NCBI RefSeq assembly: GCF_018860585.1
Contig: NZ_JAHKPR010000068.1
Span: 15,037 to 54,260 of the forward strand
DNA length: 39,224 nt
Source of the DNA: Colwellia sp. E2M01
Lineage (GTDB): Bacteria; Pseudomonadota; Gammaproteobacteria; Enterobacterales; Alteromonadaceae
Reading direction: 5' to 3'
Part shown: one piece after another, positions 18,412 to 27,376 of the stretch
Numbering within the stretch: position 1 is the first letter of the stretch
How the letters are laid out: every line of letters starts with the position of its first letter
Notes under the pieces: generated by a model
Seen by the model: only the letters and a program-made list of their open reading frames with translations
Databases searched by the model: none
Told to the model about the DNA's origin: nothing
Made by a program: the position numbers and the translations under genes

Positions 18412-18440
18412 AAAAAAGCTTCTAACCCGCTAGAAGCTTT
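18412..18440 (-). terminator. terminator between nhaD and dsbB
   Basis: A 10-bp perfect stem AAAGCTTCTA/TAGAAGCTTT (18415-18424 and 18431-18440) with loop ACCCGC, followed on the minus strand by a run of six T. It ends nhaD transcripts and implies dsbB has some separate promoter or depends on readthrough. Confidence 0.85.
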
Positions 18441-18532
18441 TAAAATCATAACATGAAGAAAGTCTATTGAAGACTTAATTTATTAATAACTCATCTTAAT
18501 AATGTAAGTATTTGTTCTAGAACAAATAGTGA

Positions 18533-19933
18533 CTAATTAATAAGTAAATGTACATAGATACTCGCACCATAGCCTAGTGCGATAACTGGCGTCCATTTTA
18601 GGTGACTGAAAAAGGTGTAATATCCTCTTGCTTGCCCCATTAACGCAACACCAGCGGCAGAGCCAACCGATAATAAACTACCACCAACACCAGCCGTTAG
18701 TGTTACTAGCAACCATTGGGTGTGATTCATATCTGGTTGCATCGTTAATACGGCGAACATAACCGGGATGTTATCAACAATAGCAGATAAAATACCAACT
18801 AATATATTAGCATTTGTAGCACCCAATTCACCGTACATAAACTCTGATGCCATACCAAGGTAACCAATAAAACCTAAGCCGCCAACGGCTAAAATAACAC
18901 CATAGAAGAAAAATAAAGTATCCCATTCTGCTTTGGCTATTTTATCAAAAATATCAAATTCATCGGTAATATTATGACCTGTTGGTAAGTCTGAATGATC
19001 AATGGTTGCATGACCTATTTTTCTTAGGTAGTAACCAAAGAATTTCAAGTAACCTAAACCTAACATCATGCCGAACACTGGAGGTAAGTGAAGGAAATTA
19101 TGGAAAGATACAGCTGTTAAAATAGTTAAGATAAATAAACCTACAATAAATAAACCACCTCTTTTAATAGGGGTTATTTTACTTGCTGAAGAGCTTGGGT
19201 TACCTTTAGGTAAGAAAAACTGCATTATAAAAGCAGGAATAATAAAGTTGACTACTGATGGTAAGAATAAATGGAAGAACTCGGTAAACTGCACGATACC
19301 TTTTTGCCAAACCATTAACGTTGTAATATCACCAAACGGACTAAATGCGCCACCAGCATTGGCGCCAACAACTATGTTTACGCAGCTCATAGCAACAAAT
19401 TTAGGTTCGTCTTTACCAACGGCTAACACTACAGCACACATAATTAATGCGGTTGTTAAGTTATCGGCTATTGGCGAAATAAAGAAAGCTAAAATACCAG
19501 TTATCCAAAAAAGAGCTCGATAACTATAACCTTTTTGTACTAACCAATCGCGTAACGAGTTAAAAACATCACGTTCCAATAATGCATTAATGTATGTCAT
19601 TGCTACTAATAAGAAGAAAAATAATTCAGCATACTCAAGAAAGTTATGGCGAATAGCGGTTTCAGCCGCATGAGGCATTCCATTTGAAACATAGTAAGCA
19701 GCAATTAAAATCCAAATTAAGCCTGCAGCAAGTAATACGGGTTTAGATTTTCTTAAATGTAATTGTTCTTCTAAAATGACCAAAGAATAGGCTAAAACAA
19801 AGATTGCAATAGCAGTATAGCCAATCCAGTGACTAGTTAAATCAATACTTTGGTGTGCGGTGTTTGCGGCAAAAGCTAGGCTTGGAAAAAGCACAGCAGT
19901 TAATGTTAGTAAAAGGTATACAAATGGTTTCAT
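18533..19933 (-). CDS. nhaD: NhaD-type Na+/H+ antiporter
   Basis: A 466-residue polytopic inner-membrane protein with about 12 hydrophobic segments after an N-terminal signal-like helix (residues 1-22, ending AFA). Conserved motifs of the NhaD/IT superfamily include HNFLEYAELFFFLLVAMTYINAL, ISPIADNLTTALI, NAGGAFSPFGDITTLMVW and LSAIVDNIPVMFA. The family exports sodium or lithium in exchange for protons and suits a marine, salt-exposed organism. It is transcribed away from fadR and ends at a strong terminator before dsbB. Confidence 0.93.
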   Translation of the reverse strand: MKPFVYLLLTLTAVLFPSLAFAANTAHQSIDLTSHWIGYTAIAIFVLAYSLVILEEQLHLRKSKPVLLAAGLIWILIAAYYVSNGMPHAAETAIRHNFLEYAELFFFLLVAMTYINALLERDVFNSLRDWLVQKGYSYRALFWITGILAFFISPIADNLTTALIMCAVVLAVGKDEPKFVAMSCVNIVVGANAGGAFSPFGDITTLMVWQKGIVQFTEFFHLFLPSVVNFIIPAFIMQFFLPKGNPSSSASKITPIKRGGLFIVGLFILTILTAVSFHNFLHLPPVFGMMLGLGYLKFFGYYLRKIGHATIDHSDLPTGHNITDEFDIFDKIAKAEWDTLFFFYGVILAVGGLGFIGYLGMASEFMYGELGATNANILVGILSAIVDNIPVMFAVLTMQPDMNHTQWLLVTLTAGVGGSLLSVGSAAGVALMGQARGYYTFFSHLKWTPVIALGYGASIYVHLLIN

Positions 19934-20232
19934 GGGGTTCTCTAGGGACTAAAGGTTGTATTTTGGTATTGCTAATTAATTCGGCGTGAATTCTAACAAA
20001 AATTTCACAAAATTACAGAATTATGACATTGATAAATTATTAATTAGTGAAATAAATAATGGTTAGTTGATTTAATTCAACTTTTACTTTTGGCAAAATT
20101 AATGCTTAAACTGAATTATTACTCTAATTTTTTTATTTACTATTTATTTGTCATGCTGTTCAATAATAGGAAGAACAAATATTTCTATAAATAATCGTTA
20201 CAAAATGAACTGAACAGCGATTTGCATCGCCC
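19934..20232. other. nhaD-fadR divergent spacer
   Basis: Very AT-rich non-coding DNA upstream of nhaD. It contains a widely spaced 8-bp inverted repeat GCTGTTCA/TGAACAGC (20155-20162 and 20211-20218). A promoter for nhaD is expected here but I could not single one out. Confidence 0.35.
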
Positions 20233-20263
20233 TTGTACAAAGTAGTACTTCTGGTACAATCAG
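20233..20263 (+). promoter_or_regulatory. probable fadR promoter with overlapping FadR-like operator
   Basis: TACAAT at 20255-20260 is a good -10, with TTGTAC at 20233-20238 as a weak -35 and 16-base spacing. The 13-mer CTGGTACAATCAG at 20251-20263 resembles the FadR operator core CTGGTCNGACCAG in its outer bases (CTGGT, then A-CAG). A FadR site over its own -10 would mean autorepression. This is inference from motif likeness. Confidence 0.4.
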
Positions 20264-20317
20264 TTCTTATCTTCTTCTCGTATTTATACATCTTCAATAA
20301 TCAGGTAATTATATTCC

Positions 20318-21031
20318 ATGGTCATAAAAGCTAAAAGCCCTGCAGGATTTGCCGAGCAATATATCGTAGAGTCTATTTGGAATGGTGGCTTTCCTCCTGC
20401 CTCTATCTTACCGGCTGAGCGTGAATTATCAGAGCTTATCGGTGTTACGAGAACAACGCTTAGAGAAGTATTACAGCGTTTAGCAAGAGACGGCTGGTTA
20501 ACTATTAAACACGGTAAACCAACAAGAGTGAATAATTTTTGGGAAACCTCAAGTTTAAACATTCTAGAAACATTAGCGCAGTTAGATCAAGAAGGTATTC
20601 CTGATCTCGTTGATAATCTTTTGTCGGCTAGAACTAATATCAGTGCTATTTATATTCGTGCAGCATTAAAGAACGATCCTGAAAAATCGATTGAAGTGAT
20701 AAAAGCTTATCATGATGTTGAAGATACAGGAGAAGCGTTTAGCAACTTTGACTACCAATTAAACAAAGCTTTAGTTGTTGTTTCCGGTAATCCAATTTAT
20801 TCATTAATTTTGAATGGCTTGAGCGGTTTGTACTCTCGTGTTGGTAATTTATATTTTGCTCACCCTAAAGGCAGAGAGCTTTCTAGAGCGTTTTATCAGT
20901 CACTTATTGAATTAGCTAACCACAATAAGTTTGATGAAGCTATTGTGGCTGTTCGTCAACACGGTATTGAGTCAGCAAAGCTTTGGGCTGAGCTTAAAGA
21001 AGATGTATTAAAAGAGCTAATAGAAGATTAA
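20318..21031 (+). CDS. fadR: fatty acid metabolism regulator FadR
   Basis: A 237-residue GntR-type regulator that represses fatty acid degradation genes and activates unsaturated fatty acid synthesis, responding to long-chain acyl-CoA. The N-terminal winged helix is at about residues 8-72 ([19 protein letters not shown], then [20 protein letters not shown] and [14 protein letters not shown]). The C-terminal all-helical acyl-CoA-binding domain follows. The length equals E. coli FadR (239) within two residues. It is divergent from nhaD, the same neighbour as in Vibrio and E. coli, which supports orthology. Confidence 0.95.
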   Translation: MVIKAKSPAGFAEQYIVESIWNGGFPPASILPAERELSELIGVTRTTLREVLQRLARDGWLTIKHGKPTRVNNFWETSSLNILETLAQLDQEGIPDLVDNLLSARTNISAIYIRAALKNDPEKSIEVIKAYHDVEDTGEAFSNFDYQLNKALVVVSGNPIYSLILNGLSGLYSRVGNLYFAHPKGRELSRAFYQSLIELANHNKFDEAIVAVRQHGIESAKLWAELKEDVLKELIED

Positions 21032-21061
21032 CTTCTGTACTTTAGCTTGCGTCGTGCTCAT

Positions 21062-21099
21062 AAAAAACCAATAAACGAGCTAGGTTTATTGGTTTTTTT
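21062..21099. terminator. bidirectional terminator between fadR and can
   Basis: A 15-bp perfect stem (core ACCAATAAAC/GTTTATTGGT, arms 21062-21076 and 21084-21098) with loop GAGCTAG and T runs on both strands, between convergent genes. Confidence 0.9.
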
Positions 21100-21122
21100 G
21101 ATGATCAATTAATGGACTCGTA

Positions 21123-21749
21123 TTAACCTATAGACTTAGTAAAATAGTGTTTTCGATCGTTAGAGGAAACTTCTAAATCTTTTAAAATTCCGTCTTGTAA
21201 ATTATAAACAAGGCCATGTACGGTAATATCTTGACCTCTTTTCCAAGCATTAACTAAGGTCATGGTATTAGAAATGTTAGCTACTTGCTCAATAACATTT
21301 AATTCACACAACAAGTTAATGCGTTCTTTAGGATCGGTAATTTTATCCATTTTGTCTTTATTGAAACGGTAAACATCTTCAATATGACGTAACCAGTTAT
21401 CAATTAAACCATAGCTTTTATCATCAAGTGCGGCGCCAATGCCACCACATCCGTAGTGCCCACAGACAATAATATGTTCAACTTTTAATACATCAACAGC
21501 ATATTGAATAACAGATAAACAATTTAAGTCGGTATGAATAACTTGGTTGGCAATATTACGATGTACAAAAACTTCGCCAGGATCCATATTAAGTAAAGCA
21601 TTTGCGGGTACGCGAGAGTCTGAGCAACCTATCCATAAATATTTTGGTGATTGTTGCTCTGATAAGTTTTGGAAAAAGTTAGGGTCTTCTTGACTAATTT
21701 TTTCAGCCCATTGTTTGTTATTATCAAACAGGTGTTGAATTGTCTTCAT
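21123..21749 (-). CDS. can: beta-class carbonic anhydrase
   Basis: A 208-residue zinc enzyme interconverting CO2 and bicarbonate. Zinc ligands C42, D44, H98 and C101 lie in GCSDSRVPAN and HYGCGGIG, identical in position to E. coli Can, and R46 completes the Asp-Arg pair. It supplies bicarbonate for fatty acid and nucleotide synthesis. The gene is convergent with fadR. The 178-bp leader contains interleaved inverted repeats (21847-21889) and a possible -35 TTGTCA near 21846 on the minus strand. Confidence 0.95.
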   Translation of the reverse strand: MKTIQHLFDNNKQWAEKISQEDPNFFQNLSEQQSPKYLWIGCSDSRVPANALLNMDPGEVFVHRNIANQVIHTDLNCLSVIQYAVDVLKVEHIIVCGHYGCGGIGAALDDKSYGLIDNWLRHIEDVYRFNKDKMDKITDPKERINLLCELNVIEQVANISNTMTLVNAWKRGQDITVHGLVYNLQDGILKDLEVSSNDRKHYFTKSIG

Positions 21750-21846
21750 TAGGTATGAGTTACTTGATCCGGCAAATTTATGATATTTTATGTTACGACA
21801 TCAATGAAGTAAAAGTAATTATTGATATGATAGTAGTTTGATGACA

Positions 21847-21918
21847 ATTAAGCTTTGTCAGGCTAACAGTGAATAGCTTAATCAGCCTGGTATTGGGGGT
21901 TAATACATAATCCCCAGT
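21847..21918 (-). other. interleaved inverted repeats between the DUF2897 gene and can
   Basis: ATTAAGCT/AGCTTAAT (21847-21854 and 21875-21882) is interleaved with CAGGCT/AGCCTG (21859-21864 and 21884-21889), and a TGGGG/CCCCA pair lies alongside (21893-21916). The first two pairs cannot both form as nested stems; they could form an H-type pseudoknot or two alternative hairpins. There is no T run, so it does not look like an ordinary terminator. Confidence 0.45.
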
Positions 21919-21927
21919 TTAGCTGTT

Positions 21928-22110
21928 TTACTTATTTTTTGACTCTTCTTTTCTTTGTTCTTTGTCTAATTCTTCATTGCGCTTTTTAATTGTCGCTAAT
22001 TGCTCTGGTGTCAAATTGAAGCCCTTCGCGGTTTTCTTTAATATAATAAGACCGCTGATAATAATGCCAAAGGCTAAAGCAATAATAATGATTATGGAGA
22101 ATAAAGACAT
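21928..22110 (-). CDS. DUF2897 family small membrane protein
   Basis: A 60-residue protein with one N-terminal transmembrane helix (about residues 4-25, very Ile-rich) followed by a charged cytoplasmic segment GFNLTPEQLATIKKRNEELDKEQR. This matches the DUF2897 family of Alteromonadales and Vibrionales; function unknown. It lies 15 bp downstream of the PilZ-domain gene and is probably in the same transcript. Confidence 0.75.
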   Translation of the reverse strand: MSLFSIIIIIALAFGIIISGLIILKKTAKGFNLTPEQLATIKKRNEELDKEQRKEESKNK

Positions 22111-22125
22111 ATCAATGTACTCTTT

Positions 22126-22722
22126 TTAAATTTCTTTATCTTGATTGCGCAACTTAGCTAGCTTTTGTAGTTGTTTCGACTGCTCATGCAAACTTGCTCT
22201 TACTAAGGTTTCTCGGTCTTCTTCACGAATAAAATGAAAAATGATTTTATGGATTGTTTGTTGATCATTTACTTCAGCTTCAAGAACTTCACCATAGCAG
22301 TATATTGCGCAATTATGCTCTAACAAAAATACTTTAAGCTCTAGCAATTGCCCAATATTAAAGGCGTTTCTGGTTGTAAACTTAATCCCCCCGCCGCCAA
22401 ACGCTAAACCTTCATATCTATGTTGTTCATTATCTTGCTGACTAAGAATATAGCTGATCAGTAAATCAATTTTTTGTGATTGTTGATTTAGAAAGCTAAC
22501 TAATTGTGCGGCACTATTCCCTAAGTTTTGAATTGAACGTAAGGCTGATTGATCAATACTGCTCATTTCGGTTGCTAATTTAAATGGCATCGGAATACGC
22601 GCCATGAATTGGTCAAAATCAACATCATCATTTATTGCGGTAATGTTTACCGAAAAACTATGGGAAATAGCAAAAAATTCATCGTATTGAGCGAGTTTTG
22701 TTTGAAGAGAAGCTGTATTCAT
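22126..22722 (-). CDS. PilZ-domain protein (probable c-di-GMP responsive)
   Basis: A 198-residue cytosolic protein. The N-terminal 100 residues are helical and contain SHSFSVNI and an NLGNSAAQLVSFLNQQSQKIDLLISYIL helix. The C-terminal half looks like a divergent PilZ barrel: GLAFGGGGIKFTTRNAFNIGQLLELKVFL, then VLEAEV. The canonical RxxxR arginine motif is not obvious, so binding of c-di-GMP is uncertain. It is divergent from lolC and followed closely by the DUF2897 gene. The partner system is unknown. Confidence 0.65.
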   Translation of the reverse strand: MNTASLQTKLAQYDEFFAISHSFSVNITAINDDVDFDQFMARIPMPFKLATEMSSIDQSALRSIQNLGNSAAQLVSFLNQQSQKIDLLISYILSQQDNEQHRYEGLAFGGGGIKFTTRNAFNIGQLLELKVFLLEHNCAIYCYGEVLEAEVNDQQTIHKIIFHFIREEDRETLVRASLHEQSKQLQKLAKLRNQDKEI

Positions 22723-22984
22723 GGGTTACCTGTCAACGCCGTTTACTGACTAAGTTAAAAGAGAGCTATTTAAGTTAAGATAAGTACTGCATTGTTAAGA
22801 TCTTTAACATTTACTCTATATTGAAGTTAAAGGGATAATAAAGTCTATAAAATATATACCTTAATAAGTCGCAATACAAAGTGTGATCCTAAATATCTCA
22901 GTGTGATTTACTGCAGACAATGTTTATGACTGTGTTATGCTACAGAACATTCTAAATTAGTACCAGATAAATAATAATACCTCA

Positions 22985-24334
22985 ATGTTTCAACCTATTA
23001 GTATCTTCATCGGGCTGCGCTATAGTCGCAGCAAAAGCTCAACAGGCTTTGTTTCTTTTATAACTTTTTTTTCCACTGTAGGTATTTTGTTAGGTGTCGC
23101 ATCACTGATAACAGTAGTGTCGGTAATGAATGGTTTTGAAGGGGAGTTAAAAAAACGTATTTTAGGGATTATTCCGCACGTTATTGTTAGTGACTTTTCT
23201 CCAGAGTCGGGTAGTGGCGGAGTCTCTTCACTTCAACGTGTTTCATCGCAAGACAATTCATCTCAAAGCAATTTACCTGAAAGTAAGTCACCTCAACGTA
23301 TGGATAAAACCTGGTCTGTTTTACGTGAAGCGTTATTAAAACAACCGCATGTATTACAGGTATCCCCCTTTCTTGAAACAGAAGCATTAATCCAATCAAG
23401 GAGTGCTTTACAAGGGGTGTTAGTGCAAGGCATTATTCCAGAGTATGAACAATCGAATATTATTAATACCAGTTTAGTATCAGGCAGTATGACAAAGCTT
23501 GAGCAGCAACCTTACTCGTTAGTAATTGGTCAATCGTTAGCTAATAAATTAAATGTGAGGCTTGGTGATGATGTTCGTTTAGTATTGCCTAATAAAAGCG
23601 TTTTTACGCCAATGGGGCGTATTCCTGTTCAGCGCGTATTTACGATTGTCGGCATTTTTAATATTGGCTCACAGGTAGATGACGCCATGGTATATATCGA
23701 TAGTCGCTACGGAGCCAAATTACTCAGGCGAAGCGGTGATGGTATTGATAAATTACGTCTTTATTTAGATGACGCTTTTAATGCAAAGCAAGTCGTGTCA
23801 GCACTTGAGCAACAACAACCCATAAAAAATCAAACAGATGGCGTAGTATCTTCTTTAACATATAGTACTTGGGATGAAAGCCAAGGAGCGTTATTTTCAG
23901 CGGTAAAAATGGAAAAAAACATGATGTGGCTAATGCTTAGTTTAATTGTTGCGGTTGCTGCTTTTAATATTGTATCGGCGTTAGTTATGGTGGTAGTAGA
24001 AAAACAAGGCGAAATTGGTATATTGCAAACACTGGGTTTAGCGCGTTTTGATATAGTGAAAATTTTTATTACTCAAGGCATGGTCAATGGTTTGTGGGGC
24101 GTTAGCTTAGGCGGACTTTTTGGAGTATTAATTGCGATGAACTTGAACGAACTAATGCAAGTAATTGGGGGGCATTTTTTAGGTGTTGGTTTACAAGAAT
24201 TACCCGTAAAACTGCAATGGTTTGATGTTGTTATCATAATACTCTCAGCATTACTGATGAGCTTTTTAGCAACGCTTTATCCTGCGTATCAAGCCTCAAA
24301 AACTGAGCCTGCACAAGTATTACGAAATGAATAA
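22985..24334 (+). CDS. lolC: lipoprotein-releasing ABC transporter permease LolC
   Basis: A 449-residue inner-membrane permease of the LolCDE complex, which extracts outer-membrane lipoproteins from the inner membrane and hands them to LolA. It has an N-terminal helix (FVSFITFFSTVGILLGVASLITVVSVMNGFE), a large periplasmic domain, and three C-terminal helices including the FtsX-type VEKQGEIGILQTLG coupling loop. It is about 50 residues longer than E. coli LolC (399), partly because of a Ser/Gln-rich insertion at about residues 73-108. The stop lies ahead of or overlaps the lolD start, depending on the start chosen. Confidence 0.93.
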   Translation: MFQPISIFIGLRYSRSKSSTGFVSFITFFSTVGILLGVASLITVVSVMNGFEGELKKRILGIIPHVIVSDFSPESGSGGVSSLQRVSSQDNSSQSNLPESKSPQRMDKTWSVLREALLKQPHVLQVSPFLETEALIQSRSALQGVLVQGIIPEYEQSNIINTSLVSGSMTKLEQQPYSLVIGQSLANKLNVRLGDDVRLVLPNKSVFTPMGRIPVQRVFTIVGIFNIGSQVDDAMVYIDSRYGAKLLRRSGDGIDKLRLYLDDAFNAKQVVSALEQQQPIKNQTDGVVSSLTYSTWDESQGALFSAVKMEKNMMWLMLSLIVAVAAFNIVSALVMVVVEKQGEIGILQTLGLARFDIVKIFITQGMVNGLWGVSLGGLFGVLIAMNLNELMQVIGGHFLGVGLQELPVKLQWFDVVIIILSALLMSFLATLYPAYQASKTEPAQVLRNE

Positions 24335-24344
24335 GAGCATAACA

Positions 24345-25103
24345 ATGAGCAATTTAGCAAATAGTAAAGTATTAGAATGCAAAGGCCTGTCAAAGTCATA
24401 CAAGCAAGGCGATATTGAAACCCATGTTTTAAAGGACTTAGCACTTAGTGTTGATAAAGGAGAATTACTTGCTGTAGTAGGAAGCTCCGGTTGTGGTAAA
24501 AGTACCTTTTTACATCTTGCTGGCGCACTTGATACCCCAAGCTCTGGAAAGGTGTTAATTAACGATGTTGATATTCATCAATTATCCGATAAAGAAAGAG
24601 CCAAGTTTAGAAATGAACACATTGGTTTTATTTATCAATTTCACCATTTAATGATGGAGTTTACCGCTCAAGAAAATGTAGCTATGCCATTGATGATTAA
24701 AGGTGGTAGCTCTAAACAGGCGTTAGCCGCGGCTAAAGAAATGCTTGAGCAAGTTGGTTTGTCACATCGAATTGATTATCGTCCCGCACAGCTATCCGGT
24801 GGTGAGCGACAACGTGTTGCCATTGCTCGTGCTTTGGTAACTAAACCGTCACTTGTTTTAGCTGATGAGCCAACAGGTAACCTAGACAGTGATACCGCAG
24901 AGCAAATATATCAACTTATTCGCAGTCTCAACGACAGTGCTAATACCAGCTTTGTTATTGTTACCCATGATTTAGCTTTAGCGAGCCGTATGGACAGGCA
25001 AGTTAAATTAGTGAAAGGACATTTGGTCTCTTTTGCTGATGAAATGCCATCTACAGAGAAGATTGATAACGAGAATAATCAGGACAATGAGTCACATGTT
25101 TAA
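24345..25103 (+). CDS. lolD: lipoprotein-releasing ABC transporter ATPase LolD
   Basis: The ATPase that powers LolCDE. Walker A is GSSGCGKST, the ABC signature is LSGGERQR, Walker B is [12 protein letters not shown], and the H-loop is [22 protein letters not shown] is the typical LolD Q-loop region. I choose ATG 24345 (252 residues) because AAGAG stands eight bases before it; an in-frame ATG at 24327, overlapping the lolC stop, is possible. The C-terminal tail is acidic and overlaps lolE. Confidence 0.94.
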   Translation: MSNLANSKVLECKGLSKSYKQGDIETHVLKDLALSVDKGELLAVVGSSGCGKSTFLHLAGALDTPSSGKVLINDVDIHQLSDKERAKFRNEHIGFIYQFHHLMMEFTAQENVAMPLMIKGGSSKQALAAAKEMLEQVGLSHRIDYRPAQLSGGERQRVAIARALVTKPSLVLADEPTGNLDSDTAEQIYQLIRSLNDSANTSFVIVTHDLALASRMDRQVKLVKGHLVSFADEMPSTEKIDNENNQDNESHV

Positions 25104-26364
25104 ACCGTTAAGTTTATTTTTAGGTTGGCGTTATGTTAGAAGCCGACAAGGAAACGGTTTTTCCGCGTTCATTTCTGCCTCTTCAACTTTTGGGATTGCC
25201 TTAGGTGTTATGGTACTTATTGTGGTGTTAAGTGCAATGAACGGCTTTGAACGTGAGCTAACGAAAAAACTTTTATCTATAGTGCCGCATGTTGAATTAA
25301 TAGGGGTTAATGCACCAATAAAAAACTGGCCCAAAGCGATAGAAAAAATGGGGTCGGCAAACAATGTTATTGCTGCGGCGCCAGTGATTAAGCTAACAGG
25401 TATGTTGCAACACGGTTTAGCATTAAAAGCAGTAGAGGTGAGAGGCGTAGACGCTGAACTAGAAAAACAAGTATCGAGTATTAATGATTATATTATTGAT
25501 GGTGACTGGCAACGTTTAGCAAGCAGCCAAGAGCAGAAAAATCATATTGTTGTTGGTAGTGGTGTCGCTAAAAAATTAAATGTAGTACTTGGCGATAAAA
25601 TTCAATTATTGCTACCCCCACCTAAAAGTACCGGTAATATAAAACAAGTGTTTTCCTCTCCCGTAACAAAAACTGTTGAAATAGTCGGAGTTTTTAAATT
25701 TGGCGGTACTATTGATGACACATTAGCCTATATTCCACTTAATCTGGCTAATGATGTAATGGGCTACGATATAACAGAAACACAAAGTATACGCTTAAGC
25801 GTTAATGATGTTTTTTCTGCTGCGGCAATAGGTCGTCAAGTATCTTATAATTTTGATCATTATGTTTATATTAATAATTGGACTCGTGAGCAAGGTCATT
25901 TATACAATGATATTCAATTAGTACGTATGGTGATGTTTATTGTTTTAGTCTTAGTTATAGCGGTTGCGAGTTTTAATATAGTATCGACATTAATTATGGC
26001 CGTTAATGAAAAGCAGGGTGATATCGCTATTTTAAAAACCATGGGCGCTAGCTCAACGACAATTATGCTTGCCTTTATTACGCAGGGTTTAGTGAATGGC
26101 GTGGTGGGCAGTTTATTAGGCGCTGGTTGTGGTATTTACTTGGCTTTAAACCTTACTGATATTATTCGAACAATAGAAGAGTTTATGGGAATAACCTTCT
26201 TATCTGGCGATGTTTATTTTGTTGATTATTTACCAAGTGTGTTACATAGTAGTGATGTGTATGCCACGGTTATTACTGCACTTATTATGAGTTTTATAGC
26301 CACAATTTATCCTGCTTGGCGAGCAACTAAAATAGAGCCTGCGCAGGTTCTAGGTCAACAATAA
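25096..26364 (+). CDS. lolE: lipoprotein-releasing ABC transporter permease LolE
   Basis: A 422-residue permease, paralogue of LolC, that completes the LolCDE complex. The N-terminus [17 protein letters not shown] aligns directly with LolC's MFQPISIFIGLRYSRSK, which is why ATG 25096 is preferred; ATG 25087 (three residues longer) is the alternative, and the open frame further upstream lies inside lolD. It overlaps lolD by 8 bases. The FtsX-type coupling loop NEKQGDIAILKTMGAS and three C-terminal helices are present. A strong terminator follows. Confidence 0.93.
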   Translation: MFKPLSLFLGWRYVRSRQGNGFSAFISASSTFGIALGVMVLIVVLSAMNGFERELTKKLLSIVPHVELIGVNAPIKNWPKAIEKMGSANNVIAAAPVIKLTGMLQHGLALKAVEVRGVDAELEKQVSSINDYIIDGDWQRLASSQEQKNHIVVGSGVAKKLNVVLGDKIQLLLPPPKSTGNIKQVFSSPVTKTVEIVGVFKFGGTIDDTLAYIPLNLANDVMGYDITETQSIRLSVNDVFSAAAIGRQVSYNFDHYVYINNWTREQGHLYNDIQLVRMVMFIVLVLVIAVASFNIVSTLIMAVNEKQGDIAILKTMGASSTTIMLAFITQGLVNGVVGSLLGAGCGIYLALNLTDIIRTIEEFMGITFLSGDVYFVDYLPSVLHSSDVYATVITALIMSFIATIYPAWRATKIEPAQVLGQQ

Positions 26365-26385
26365 AATAGTTGTAATGCAAATACA

Positions 26386-26425
26386 AAAAAGCCGATTAAA
26401 GTATAAACACTTTAATCGGCTTTTT
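26386..26425. terminator. bidirectional terminator between lolE and sodB
   Basis: A 17-bp perfect stem (core GCCGATTAAAGT/ACTTTAATCGGC) with loop ATAAAC and T runs on both strands, between convergent genes. Confidence 0.92.
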
Positions 26426-26459
26426 ATTTTTATCGTTAAACGATAAAACTGAATAACGC

Positions 26460-27041
26460 TTAGCTGAAGTTTGCTTGTGCAAAGTCCCAGTTAGCTAATG
26501 CCCAGAAACCGTTAAGGTAATCAGGACGTAAGTTACGGTAATCAATGTAGTAAGCATGTTCCCATAAATCAACAGTGATTAATGGCGTAACACCTTCGTC
26601 TGTTAATGGAGTAGCAGCATTTGAAGTGTTAACAATCGCTAAGCTACCGTCAGCATTTTTTACTAACCAAGTCCAGCTAGAGCCGAAGTTGTTGATAGCA
26701 CTATCAGTGAATTTAGCTTTAAATTCAGCAAAAGAACCGAAAGTACTGTTAATTGCAGCTAATAAATCACCTGTTGGCTCGCCGCCGCCGTTAGGGCTTA
26801 AGCTGTTCCAGTAAAAAGTATGATTCCAAATTTGTGCAGCATTGTTGAAAATACCAGCAGAAGACGTTTTAATGATTTCTTCTAAGCTTTTGTTTTCAAA
26901 TTCAGTACCGCCGATTAAACCGTTAAGCTTTACTACGTAAGTATTGTGATGTTTGCCGTAATGGAATGACAATGTTTCTGCTGAGATATGTGGCTCTAAA
27001 GCGTCTTGGGCGTATGGTAATGCAGGTAATTCGATGGACAT
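26460..27041 (-). CDS. sodB: iron superoxide dismutase
   Basis: A 193-residue cytosolic superoxide dismutase. Metal ligands H27, H74, D158 and H162 fall in [18 protein letters not shown] and [10 protein letters not shown]70 in NNAAQIWNH is the active-site glutamine of the iron type, and the length matches E. coli SodB. AGGAGAG before the ATG is a strong ribosome binding site. It is convergent with lolE. The following plus-strand cluster (grxD, peroxiredoxin) makes this a small oxidative-stress neighbourhood. Confidence 0.96.
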   Translation of the reverse strand: MSIELPALPYAQDALEPHISAETLSFHYGKHHNTYVVKLNGLIGGTEFENKSLEEIIKTSSAGIFNNAAQIWNHTFYWNSLSPNGGGEPTGDLLAAINSTFGSFAEFKAKFTDSAINNFGSSWTWLVKNADGSLAIVNTSNAATPLTDEGVTPLITVDLWEHAYYIDYRNLRPDYLNGFWALANWDFAQANFS

Positions 27042-27376
27042 TATGCTCTCCTAGATGTAATTTTTTAATCAAAAATTGATGTTTTTTCATATAAACCTGA
27101 GTAAAATGCTCAAGTATTGTTTATATATTGGTATTACATAGGTAATTATCAAGCCTATATATTTTAAAATCAATAGTTAAGCTACTTTATAGCAAGCTAT
27201 TTTAAATAATAGTCGTTGTTTTATTTTTTATCGTAGCCGTATCGTAGTGATATTGTAACTAAGTGGTGTTATTTTCTGAAAAGTCACCTAAAGATACTTA
27301 AAAGAGTTGATAATTTATTTTTCATCTCCATATGTAAACGAAGAACAGAATAAGCATTAAATTAATAGAGGGTATT
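27042..27376. other. sodB-grxD divergent spacer
   Basis: 335 bp of AT-rich non-coding sequence upstream of both sodB and grxD. It must hold their promoters, but I see no convincing Fur box, OxyR site, ORF or RNA gene. Confidence 0.3.

Noticed and set aside
20155..20218. GCTGTTCA/TGAACAGC inverted repeat upstream of fadR
   Set aside because: The arms are 48 bp apart with no T run or supporting inner structure, so it is only mentioned in the spacer entry.
27148..27165. CAAGCCTATATATTT occurs here and again at about 37441
   Set aside because: A 15-base AT-rich match is expected about once by chance in a window of this size, and the flanks differ.
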